Of a DNA stretch of 5,183 nt, positions 1-5,183 are shown piece by piece (positions within the stretch are counted from its first letter, which is position 1; each line of letters begins with the position of its first letter). Below the pieces are notes generated by a model, which ran no database searches, was not told the DNA's origin, and saw only the letters and a program-made list of their open reading frames with translations. The position numbers and the translations under genes were made by a program. The stretch is from Methanobacterium sp. Its GTDB lineage: Archaea; Methanobacteriota; Methanobacteria; Methanobacteriales; Methanobacteriaceae. The DNA is taken from assembly GCA_003164415.1 (NCBI GenBank), contig PLTK01000220.1:3445-8627 (forward strand). Direction: 5' to 3'.

Positions 1-40
1 GTATGACTATGATATTATATTAAAATTTTTGTAAAAAATC

Positions 41-77
41 AAAACATTATAAATAAGATCATATATCACTAATTACT
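41..77 (+). promoter_or_regulatory. Archaeal TATA promoter of cfbB/cbiA, probably leaderless
   Basis: TATAAATA at 48-55 matches the archaeal TATA-box consensus and is preceded by an A-rich stretch (41-46) where a BRE would lie. The first T of the box is exactly 30 bases before the A of the ATG at 78. Archaeal TATA boxes usually occupy about -30 to -23, so transcription would be predicted to begin at or within a base or two of the start codon. No GGAGG- or GGTGAT-like sequence is present between 56 and 77, which fits a leaderless mRNA. The box and spacing are seen directly; the start point is inferred. Confidence 0.6.
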
Positions 78-1436
78 ATGAGAGCTGTTATTGCAGGAAC
101 AGGAAGCGCAGTTGGTAAAACAACCATTTCGACGGGGATAATGAGGGCGTTGTCCGAGGAATACAATGTTCAGCCATTTAAGGCAGGGCCTGATTATATT
201 GATCCAACATACCATGGCCTTGCAACAGGGAATTTTTCAAGAAATTTAGACTCATTCTTCATGTCTGATGATCAGATTAGGGAAGGATTTGAAAATGGAA
301 TGAAAATTTCCGGTGCAGATATTGGACTTGTGGAGGGAGTTAGGGGTCTATATGAGGGTATAAGTGCATTGAAAGATGTTGGAAGCACAGCTTCAATTGC
401 TAAAGCTCTAAATGCTCCTGTTATCCTAATTTTAAATTCTAGAAGCCTTGTAAAAAGTGCTGCTGCTATTGTAATAGGCTTTAAAACTTTGGATCCGAGC
501 ATAAAAGTTGAAGGAGTAATATTAAACTATGTTAAAAATCGGAAACACTATTTGAAAGCAAAAGAGGCGGTAGAAAAACTTGCCAATACTCCGGTCATTG
601 GAGGAATACCTCGTAGTGAAGCAATAAGAGTAGAAGAGCGACATTTAGGTCTTGTACCTGCTATTGAACGCGATAATATTCTCCAGTCTATAGAGAAATG
701 GGGTGCAGTTATGGCTGAAAATATTGATTTAGATGCATTAATAGCCATAATGAAAAATTCAGACAAATTACCAAAGGGAAGGGAACCCTTATGGTTGGAT
801 GGAAATAAAAATAGAGTTAAAATTGGAGTAGCTAAAGATGAAGTCTTTACATTTTACTATAAAGAAAATTTTGAGGCATTAGAGGCGAATAATGCCAAGA
901 TTGTCCCTTTTAGTCCGCTTCATGATAATGAAGTGCCCGATGTAGATGGAATTTATATTGGGGGAGGATATCCTGAAATATTTGCTGAAGGTTTAGAATC
1001 CAATGAATCAATGCGTAACTCAATTTATAAGTATTATAATGAGGGAAATCCAATATATGCTGAATGTGGAGGTCTTATGTATTTATCAAAATCTATAAAC
1101 AGCAAAGATATGTGTAATGTTTTTAATTATCCTTCAAGAATGACAAAAAATGTACAAGCCCTAAGTTATGTGATATCCGAATCTCAGAAAGATAATATAA
1201 TACTTAAAAAAGGAGACATATTCCGAGGTCATGAATTTCATTATTCTAAAGTAGATATTGGTATTTCTAAACCTGAGTTTGCATTCAAAATCATAAGGGG
1301 TAAGGGAATTTTTAGTTCAAACGATGGTCTAATGGCTAAAAATACTGTGGCAAGTTACGTTCATACTCATGTAGCTGCATGCCCTCAATTTGCTCTTAAC
1401 TTCACTAGGAATGCATATTCAATTGATGAAAAATAA
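78..1436 (+). CDS. cfbB: Ni-sirohydrochlorin / cobyrinate a,c-diamide synthase (CfbB/CbiA family)
   Basis: This enzyme amidates the a- and c-acetate side chains of a tetrapyrrole, using ATP and glutamine. In methanogens the family acts on Ni-sirohydrochlorin in coenzyme F430 synthesis and/or on cobyrinate in cobalamin synthesis. The 452-residue length is normal. The N-terminal synthetase domain has a P-loop, GTGSAVGKTT (7-16), the KAGPDYIDPTYH motif (35-46) and a Walker-B-like VEGVRGLYEG (85-94). The C-terminal class I glutamine amidotransferase-like domain has GGGYPE (295-300), the nucleophile-elbow AECGG with Cys330, FRGHEFHYS (382-390) and a late His431 in SYVHTH. The start is well fixed: an in-frame TAA lies at 54-56 and no other start codon occurs between it and 78. 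No Shine-Dalgarno is visible, and a TATA box sits 30 bases upstream. No cfbA, C, D or E and no cbi genes are in the window, so context does not decide between F430 and cobalamin as the main substrate. The family is certain; the substrate is inferred. Confidence 0.93.
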   Translation: MRAVIAGTGSAVGKTTISTGIMRALSEEYNVQPFKAGPDYIDPTYHGLATGNFSRNLDSFFMSDDQIREGFENGMKISGADIGLVEGVRGLYEGISALKDVGSTASIAKALNAPVILILNSRSLVKSAAAIVIGFKTLDPSIKVEGVILNYVKNRKHYLKAKEAVEKLANTPVIGGIPRSEAIRVEERHLGLVPAIERDNILQSIEKWGAVMAENIDLDALIAIMKNSDKLPKGREPLWLDGNKNRVKIGVAKDEVFTFYYKENFEALEANNAKIVPFSPLHDNEVPDVDGIYIGGGYPEIFAEGLESNESMRNSIYKYYNEGNPIYAECGGLMYLSKSINSKDMCNVFNYPSRMTKNVQALSYVISESQKDNIILKKGDIFRGHEFHYSKVDIGISKPEFAFKIIRGKGIFSSNDGLMAKNTVASYVHTHVAACPQFALNFTRNAYSIDEK

Positions 1437-1486
1437 TATTCAATTCAAATCATAATATTATTCAGTAATTTCATATTAATATATCT

Positions 1487-1491
1487 GGAGG
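1487..1491 (+). promoter_or_regulatory. Shine-Dalgarno site of the GT-B-fold gene
   Basis: GGAGG lies five bases before the ATG at 1497, a strong site that fixes this start. It contrasts with the absence of any such site ahead of the upstream gene. The 60-base gap from cfbB (1437-1496) shows no hairpin or T-tract, so co-transcription with cfbB is plausible. AT-rich TATA-like strings at about 1451-1460 could also give a separate promoter. Confidence 0.8.
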
Positions 1492-1496
1492 AAACC

Positions 1497-2567
1497 ATGC
1501 GTATAGCAGTAATAGCAGAAATGGCACCTGCCAAGGCATTTATACCCATAATTAAGGAATTAGATGCAGAAATTATAGGATTGACACATGGTCATGGTGT
1601 AAAAGAATTGTTGAGTCAATACTCCACCGAAATACATTCCATTGGTGAAAGTCGAGGACAAACAGCTAAAAAACGATCTAATCCCAAAATAGCTTCCCTG
1701 GTTATTGAAGATATATGGAATGTAATTCGAACCCTTAAGGGAAAGGATATAGATCTCTTAATGACATGTGGAAATGCTGGAGATGTGAGGAAAGGAATAT
1801 CTGCATCTAAAATACTTAGAATACCGGACTTGCACATTGAACAGGATATATATAATCCAATAGAAATGATAGCTTTTTCTAATTTAATAACAGTTCCATC
1901 AGAAAAGTATAAAAATTATGTTACAGAGAAGTATGGGTTAAATAATGTTCATGTAATTGGCGGATATCCAATGGCATCCTATGTAAATGATATGTCTATT
2001 GAAGATTCAAATATTATTAAAGCAAGATATGGCGTAGATGAATTTGCGGTTTTAGTATTCGGTGGAGATGTGAAGAGTGAAGACATACCCAAAATAATAC
2101 AACAAGTTGAGAAGCTAAATGAAAATTTTCTGATTATACCCTTTAGATTCAGCACAGATTTTGTAAAAAAATTCATTTCTTCACCAAAATTGAATGTTAT
2201 AGATGGATATGTTGAATTACCAAGTTTGATAAATGCATCTTTGTACATGATCTACGCTGCGGGCATGGGACTCACAATCGAAGCAGGAGTATTAGAAGTT
2301 CCATCCATAAAAATAGCCGGATTTCACCGAAAACATTCAAGTGTAGATCTTGCTAAGGAGCTTGGAATCCAAGTCACGGAAATAAACGAACTATCAAGTG
2401 CTGTGAATAATTTGAAGGTCCCAAAAGGAGATTGGTTAATTAAAAATGGTAAAAAATCGGTTTTGAATGTTTTAGATTTGATTGATAATTATGATAATAT
2501 TAAATCCCAACCAAGTGGAGTTGGTAGTTGTAAAAAAATCTGGAATGCAAGATCTGAATTCAGGTAA
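1497..2567 (+). CDS. GT-B-fold protein related to UDP-GlcNAc 2-epimerase / MurG-type glycosyltransferases, function unknown
   Basis: The protein has 356 residues and two Rossmann-like halves, about 1-165 and 180-330. The N-terminal half opens with MRIAVIAEMAPAKAFIPII, typical of GT-B proteins. LHIEQDIYNPIEM (112-124) followed by FSNLITVPSE (127-136) resembles the HVEAG...PEE...AD...AP stretch of non-hydrolysing UDP-GlcNAc 2-epimerases, with Glu115 and Glu123 in place of two catalytic acids. In the C-terminal half, AAGMGLTIEAGVLEVPSIKI (254-273) matches the nucleotide-sugar-binding turn of epimerases and MurG. The epimerase HGD aspartate appears as Asn93 (CGNAG) and no HRREN-like histidine motif is seen, so true epimerase activity is doubtful. 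There is no signal peptide or membrane segment, so it is probably cytosolic. The last ~20 residues (KSQPSGVGSC onwards) look like an unstructured tail. It could serve surface glycan or pseudomurein synthesis, or glycosylate a small molecule; the neighbouring cofactor gene does not settle which. The start is supported by GGAGG five bases upstream. The fold is likely; the function is unassigned. Confidence 0.8.
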   Translation: MRIAVIAEMAPAKAFIPIIKELDAEIIGLTHGHGVKELLSQYSTEIHSIGESRGQTAKKRSNPKIASLVIEDIWNVIRTLKGKDIDLLMTCGNAGDVRKGISASKILRIPDLHIEQDIYNPIEMIAFSNLITVPSEKYKNYVTEKYGLNNVHVIGGYPMASYVNDMSIEDSNIIKARYGVDEFAVLVFGGDVKSEDIPKIIQQVEKLNENFLIIPFRFSTDFVKKFISSPKLNVIDGYVELPSLINASLYMIYAAGMGLTIEAGVLEVPSIKIAGFHRKHSSVDLAKELGIQVTEINELSSAVNNLKVPKGDWLIKNGKKSVLNVLDLIDNYDNIKSQPSGVGSCKKIWNARSEFR

Positions 2568-2572
2568 ATTTT

Positions 2573-2589
2573 AAGAATCTAAATCGAAT
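2573..2589 (+). repeat. Direct repeat copy 1 (17 bases)
   Basis: AAGAATCTAAATCGAAT begins five bases after the stop codon of the GT-B gene. It matches the copy at 2660-2676 in 16 of 17 positions, the difference being C versus T at the seventh base. The copies start 87 bases apart. The CG dinucleotide inside an otherwise AT-rich string makes chance less likely, but the function is unknown. Confidence 0.5.
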
Positions 2590-2659
2590 AGATGCCAGAT
2601 ATAAATTAAAAGATATAAATTTAATTATAATCTTTAAAATTAGATATAAAAAAATATTA

Positions 2660-2676
2660 AAGAATTTAAATCGAAT
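2660..2676 (+). repeat. Direct repeat copy 2 (17 bases)
   Basis: AAGAATTTAAATCGAAT is the second copy of the element at 2573-2589, in the same orientation. It lies about 100-140 bases upstream of the candidate mtd TATA boxes. It could be half of a paired protein-binding site or simply duplicated intergenic sequence. Confidence 0.5.
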
Positions 2677-2707
2677 TATCCACTCAATTATTATTTTTAA
2701 ATAGTTT

Positions 2708-2730
2708 TAAAGAAGTAAAGTGATTCTTTA
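2708..2730. repeat. 7-base perfect inverted repeat, possible operator
   Basis: TAAAGAA (2708-2714) and TTCTTTA (2724-2730) form perfect 7-base arms around a 9-base spacer. It lies about 50 bases upstream of the first candidate mtd TATA box. The size and position would suit a dimeric regulator. No T-tract follows that would make it a terminator, and in AT-rich DNA such an arm pair may arise by chance. Confidence 0.35.
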
Positions 2731-2778
2731 GTGGAATTATTGCTCAATTCAATCTATTTAAGTCTTTAATAGGTTCTC

Positions 2779-2809
2779 TTTATATCATCCTTTCATACAC
2801 ATATAAAAG
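2779..2809 (+). promoter_or_regulatory. Candidate mtd promoter(s): two TATA boxes
   Basis: TTTATATC at 2779-2786 is one base from the archaeal consensus TTTATATA and would place transcription start near 2809. TATAAAAG at 2802-2809 would place it near 2832. The resulting 5' leaders would be about 67 and 44 bases, consistent with a leadered mRNA carrying a Shine-Dalgarno. Sequence alone does not show which box is used, or whether both are. Confidence 0.5.
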
Positions 2810-2866
2810 CTTAGTCATAAAAATTAAATCAAAAAATACTTATTTGATCATTTGAATAGCAATCTT

Positions 2867-2872
2867 GGTGAT
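2867..2872 (+). promoter_or_regulatory. Shine-Dalgarno GGTGAT of mtd, decides the start
   Basis: GGTGAT is complementary to the ATCACC near the 3' end of archaeal 16S rRNA and lies three bases before the ATG at 2876. It supports that ATG over the in-frame TTG at 2852, which would place this site inside the coding sequence. Confidence 0.75.
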
Positions 2873-2875
2873 AAA

Positions 2876-3706
2876 ATGGTTGTAAAAATAGGAATCATTA
2901 AATGCGGTAATATAGGTACCTCTCCAGTAATTGACTTATTACTTGATGAGAGAGCTGACAGACCGAACATAGATACTTGTGTAATAGGTTCTGGGGCTAA
3001 GATGAACCCAGAAGAGATCGAAAAAGCTGTACCGTTAATGTTAGAAATGGACAGAGATTTTGTTGTATTCATAAGCCCAAACCCAGGTGCACCAGGCCCT
3101 GCTAAAGCAAGAGAATTATTATCTGCAGCAGACGTTCCTGCAATCATTATTGGTGATGCTCCAGGATTAAGATCTAAGGACGAAATGGATGAACAAGGTT
3201 TAGGTTACATTATCGTCAAAGCAGACCCAATGATTGGTGCAAGGAGAGAATTCCTTGACCCTACTGAAATGGCTTCATTTAACTCCGATGTAATAAAAGT
3301 ATTAGCTTTAACCGGAGCATACAGAGTTGTACAGAACACCATCGATGCAGCAGTAAATGCTGTTGAAGCTGGAGAAACTCTAGAACTTCCAAAAGTTGTT
3401 ATATCACGAGACAAAGCTGTTGAAGCTGCAGCATTTTCTAGCCCATACGCTAAAGCTAAAGCTATGGCAGCATACGAAATTGCAACAAAAGTAGCTGATA
3501 TCGATGTTGAAGGATGTTTCATGGTCAGAGACATCGAAAAGTACATTCCAATAGTTGCATCTGCTCATGAAATGATAGGTGTAGCAGCTAAATTAGCATC
3601 AGAAGCTAGAGATATTGAAAAAGCTAACGACACTGTCACAAGAACACCTCATGGTGGAAAAGGGCAGACCATGTCTAAATCTGTTCTAATGGAAAAACCT
3701 CAATAA
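2876..3706 (+). CDS. mtd: F420-dependent methylenetetrahydromethanopterin dehydrogenase
   Basis: Mtd reversibly reduces methenyl-tetrahydromethanopterin to methylene-tetrahydromethanopterin with reduced coenzyme F420, a central cytosolic C1 step of methanogenesis. From the ATG at 2876 it has 276 residues, the usual family length. Family sequence is clear throughout: KIGIIKCGNIGTSPVIDLL at the N-terminus (4-22), SPNPGAPGPAKAREL (67-81), ADPMIGARREFLDP (116-129), the Ala-rich helical region around 185-200 and RTPHGGKG near the C-terminus (256-263). An in-frame TTG at 2852 would add eight residues. I reject it because the Shine-Dalgarno GGTGAT lies directly before the ATG and because the family begins at this Met. 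Compared with its neighbours the gene is visibly less AT-rich and uses more C-ending codons (AAC, TTC, GAC, ATC), as expected for a highly expressed gene. It has its own upstream spacer with TATA boxes and a terminator after it, so it is probably monocistronic. Confidence 0.97.
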   Translation: MVVKIGIIKCGNIGTSPVIDLLLDERADRPNIDTCVIGSGAKMNPEEIEKAVPLMLEMDRDFVVFISPNPGAPGPAKARELLSAADVPAIIIGDAPGLRSKDEMDEQGLGYIIVKADPMIGARREFLDPTEMASFNSDVIKVLALTGAYRVVQNTIDAAVNAVEAGETLELPKVVISRDKAVEAAAFSSPYAKAKAMAAYEIATKVADIDVEGCFMVRDIEKYIPIVASAHEMIGVAAKLASEARDIEKANDTVTRTPHGGKGQTMSKSVLMEKPQ

Positions 3707-3717
3707 TTATAAAGTAA

Positions 3718-3749
3718 AAGACCTCACGGTCTTATTTTTTTTATTTTTT
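3718..3749 (+). terminator. Hairpin plus T-tract terminator of mtd
   Basis: AAGACC (3718-3723), a TCAC loop and GGTCTT (3728-3733) form a perfect 6-base stem starting 12 bases after the mtd stop. It is followed by eight T (3735-3742), an A and six T (3744-3749). A further run of eight T lies at 3762-3769. Archaeal RNA polymerase terminates mainly at U-tracts, so these may act together as a strong terminator. Confidence 0.8.
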
Positions 3750-3780
3750 GTCTAAAGATACTTTTTTTTAATATACTTTT

Positions 3781-3785
3781 AGGAG
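3781..3785 (+). promoter_or_regulatory. Shine-Dalgarno AGGAG of the HD-domain gene
   Basis: AGGAG lies five bases before the ATG at 3791 and fixes that start. I see no convincing TATA box at the right distance between the mtd terminator and this site. Expression may therefore come from readthrough of the mtd terminator or from a weak promoter. Confidence 0.75.
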
Positions 3786-3790
3786 ATTTC

Positions 3791-5008
3791 ATGTTAGAAA
3801 ATCTAATAGAAAGATTTTATGAAGCAGCTAGTATGAACAGATGGAACGATCATATACGCCCTGTTGAACTTACTGAACTTGATAAACAAGCTCATAAAAT
3901 GGTTATAGCATATGTAATAGCCAAATTCGAAGAAAGTGATAGGGATATCAAGATCAACTGGCAGAATCTTATTGAAGGTGGTATATTTGAATTTCTGCAT
4001 CGAACCATATTAACCGATATAAAACCTCCTGTTTTTCATAAAATGATGGAAGAGAAGGAAAAAGATCTTAATAAATATGTTTTTAAGCAGTTAGACAAGG
4101 ATATGAATGGTTTAGGTAACAATTTCAAGGAAAATTTCAAAAAATACTTTTTTGATCATAATTATGCAAAGGTAGAAAAGCGTATATTAAAAGCAGCCCA
4201 TTATATGGCTACAAATTGGGAATTTAAGATAATTTACCATACATCACCATTTATTTATGGTATTGAAGAAACTAAAGAGTCAATTGAGAATCAGATAGAG
4301 GATCATTATGATTTGATTGGTGTTCAAAAAATATCGCTTGAAAAAAAATCCTTTGGGTTTATTGATCTGTGCGGACAGTTACGTTTCCAGGAAAGATGGG
4401 CACATTCGCCTCGTATACCAAAAACATCGGTTCTTGGACATATGTACATTGTGGCAATAACATCCTATCTTCTCTCACTTGATAATAATTCTTGTCAAAA
4501 ACGGCTTTACAACAATTTTTTCACTGGTCTATTCCATGATCTTCCTGAGGTACTAACAAAAGATATAATCTCACCCATAAAAACATCTATAAAAGGATTA
4601 GAAGGCATTATTAAGGATTATGAAGAAGATCAAATGAAAAATCGTCTTTTACCTCTGTTGCCCGTTTCGTGGAGGAAAGAAATGAGATACTTCACACAAG
4701 ATGAGTTTGAAAACAAAATTAAAATAGATGGTAAAATCATTAAGGGAGTAAGTTATTCTGAATTAAACAATTTGTACAACAAGGATGAATTTTACCCCCT
4801 TGATGGGAAGATCATAAAAGCATGCGATAAATTAACTGCATTTATTGAAGCAGATATATCAATTAAACATGGAATTACATCCAAACATCTTGAAGAAGGA
4901 AGAAAAAATATATATGAGAAATTTAAGAATAAAAATGTGTCTGGAATTGATTTTGGAAAGTTATTTAACTATTTCCGAGATAGATCCTTTAAGATAGATG
5001 ATTTTTAG
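3791..5008 (+). CDS. HD-domain phosphohydrolase, YfbR-like (5'-deoxynucleotidase family), with a degenerate N-terminal HD copy
   Basis: The protein has 405 residues, about twice the ~200 of E. coli YfbR, which dephosphorylates deoxynucleoside 5'-monophosphates using a divalent metal. The C-terminal half (about 195-405) carries the full HD pattern of that family: ERW (201-203), His217 in VLGH, His249-Asp250 in LFHDLPEVLTKDIISPIK, Glu253 at the catalytic-acid position, Asp258, and Asp346 in IIKACDKLTAF. The N-terminal half (about 15-150) shows the same layout: NRW (16-18), His35 in KQAH, FEFLHRTILTDIKPPV (66-81) and ILKAAH (132-137). There the HD pair is replaced by Glu67-Phe68, the catalytic Glu by Arg71 and the last Asp by His137. 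There is no signal peptide or membrane segment, so it is cytosolic. A likely role is nucleotide-pool cleanup or phosphohydrolysis of a related nucleotide, with the N-terminal unit structural or regulatory. The family is firm; the substrate is inferred. Confidence 0.85.
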   Translation: MLENLIERFYEAASMNRWNDHIRPVELTELDKQAHKMVIAYVIAKFEESDRDIKINWQNLIEGGIFEFLHRTILTDIKPPVFHKMMEEKEKDLNKYVFKQLDKDMNGLGNNFKENFKKYFFDHNYAKVEKRILKAAHYMATNWEFKIIYHTSPFIYGIEETKESIENQIEDHYDLIGVQKISLEKKSFGFIDLCGQLRFQERWAHSPRIPKTSVLGHMYIVAITSYLLSLDNNSCQKRLYNNFFTGLFHDLPEVLTKDIISPIKTSIKGLEGIIKDYEEDQMKNRLLPLLPVSWRKEMRYFTQDEFENKIKIDGKIIKGVSYSELNNLYNKDEFYPLDGKIIKACDKLTAFIEADISIKHGITSKHLEEGRKNIYEKFKNKNVSGIDFGKLFNYFRDRSFKIDDF

Positions 5009-5040
5009 TTAAAAATTAATAAGTCAGTGTATTTTTTAAC
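5001..5040. terminator. AT-only inverted repeat between convergent genes, possible bidirectional terminator
   Basis: GTTAAAAA (5008-5015) and TTTTTAAC (5033-5040) are perfect 8-base arms at the tail-to-tail junction. A T-run at 5032-5037 serves the + strand and an A-run at 5011-5015 gives a U-run to the - strand. The pairing is almost entirely A-T and the right arm overlaps the end of the minus-strand gene. U-tract termination is therefore more credible than a stable hairpin. Confidence 0.35.
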
Positions 5041-5183
5041 CATACAACTTTTCGGGTGTTTTCAGCCATATCTTCAATATCTAAAATATAATGATTTTCC
5101 AATATTTCAAGTTTTCCTAAAATTTTACCAATTTTACGGGTGGATTTAGGATTTGAATGGGTGGGAATTATTATTTGTGGTTT
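5016..5183 (-). CDS. C-terminal 55 residues of an unrecognised protein (partial, runs off the window)
   Basis: Reading the minus strand from the window edge gives an uninterrupted frame of 55 codons ending in TAA at 5018-5016. It opens KPQIIIPTHSNPKSTRKIGK, continues ILGKLEILENHYILDIEDMA and closes with ENTRKVVWLKNTLTY. The composition looks like a real soluble protein: a short hydrophobic strand (QIIIPTH) followed by a basic Ser/Lys segment, then alternating helix and strand patterns. The start and most of the protein lie beyond 5183. The gene is convergent with the HD gene, with only seven bases between the two stop codons (5009-5015). I do not recognise the family and assign no function. 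Confidence 0.65.
   Translation of the reverse strand, partial: KPQIIIPTHSNPKSTRKIGKILGKLEILENHYILDIEDMAENTRKVVWLKNTLTY

Larger units (their letters stand above)
2568..2875. other. 308-base AT-rich intergenic region upstream of mtd
   Basis: I see no credible gene on either strand: the composition is strongly AT-rich with frequent stops. It contains a 17-base direct repeat (2573-2589 and 2660-2676), an inverted repeat at 2708-2730, two TATA-like boxes (2779-2786 and 2802-2809) and the mtd ribosome binding site. No GC-rich terminator hairpin follows the upstream gene. U-rich stretches such as 2690-2698 could end its transcript in the archaeal manner. Confidence 0.7.

Noticed and set aside
2601..2628. 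AT-only inverted repeat (AATTAAA / TTTAATT) after the GT-B gene as a terminator
   Set aside because: Pairing is A-T only and short, with no T-tract directly following. Such matches are expected by chance in this composition.
2852..2875. TTG start at 2852 giving an Mtd with eight extra N-terminal residues
   Set aside because: GGTGAT at 2867-2872 is a proper ribosome binding site for the ATG at 2876, and a 276-residue protein starting there fits the Mtd family. The extension has no ribosome binding site and reads like leader sequence.
2568..2875. A structured small RNA or riboswitch ahead of mtd
   Set aside because: I found no GC-containing paired stems or known riboswitch core. The only inverted repeat is short and lies upstream of the likely transcription start.
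2848..3147. Minus-strand open frame opposite the 5' part of mtd
   Set aside because: It lies antisense to a certain gene, its protein makes no family sense, and it is explained by the codon bias of mtd. The same applies to the other antisense frames over 272-502, 548-766, 1616-1837, 1979-2248, 3205-3546 and 3803-4000.
1..5183. CRISPR array, insertion sequence, tRNA or attachment site
   Set aside because: There are no regularly spaced repeats, no terminal inverted repeats or transposase frames, and no cloverleaf sequence that I could identify. Gene content is ordinary core methanogen chromosome.

Overview
The window looks like part of the chromosome of a methanogenic archaeon, most likely of the order Methanobacteriales (Methanobacterium-like). 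The diagnostic gene is mtd, a core enzyme of methanogenesis from CO2 that is read end to end with the family's usual length. A CbiA/CfbB amidase, needed for coenzyme F430 and/or cobalamin, supports this. So do the AT-rich base composition, archaeal TATA boxes, GGAGG and GGTGAT ribosome binding sites, and U-tract termination.

Layout. Positions 1-77 hold a promoter. Its TATA box lies exactly 30 bases upstream of the first start codon and no Shine-Dalgarno is present, so the first gene may be leaderless. 78-1436 (+) is the a,c-diamide synthase (cfbB/cbiA). 1497-2567 (+) is a GT-B-fold protein related to UDP-GlcNAc 2-epimerases and MurG-type transferases, with no assignable reaction. 2568-2875 is a 308-base AT-rich intergenic region with a near-identical 17-base direct repeat, a small inverted repeat and two candidate TATA boxes. 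2876-3706 (+) is mtd, followed by a hairpin and T-tract terminator. 3791-5008 (+) is an HD-domain protein related to the YfbR 5'-deoxynucleotidases. 5016-5183 (-) is the C-terminal end of a convergent gene that runs off the window and that I do not recognise.

How the genes relate. Mtd works in the C1 branch of methanogenesis. CfbB makes a precursor of F430, the nickel cofactor of methyl-coenzyme M reductase at the end of the same pathway. They appear to be separate transcription units: a long spacer with its own promoters precedes mtd, and mtd has its own terminator. The GT-B gene may be co-transcribed with cfbB (60-base gap, no terminator seen). The HD gene may depend on readthrough from mtd.

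Most interesting points. The HD protein appears to be an internal tandem of two YfbR-like HD units. The C-terminal unit keeps all metal ligands. The N-terminal unit keeps the spacing but has lost most of them, which suggests a structural or regulatory pseudo-domain. The GT-B protein hand-aligns to non-hydrolysing UDP-GlcNAc 2-epimerases but lacks some of their catalytic residues. I see no mobile element, CRISPR array, tRNA or rRNA, and nothing that amounts to a clearly new multi-gene system.
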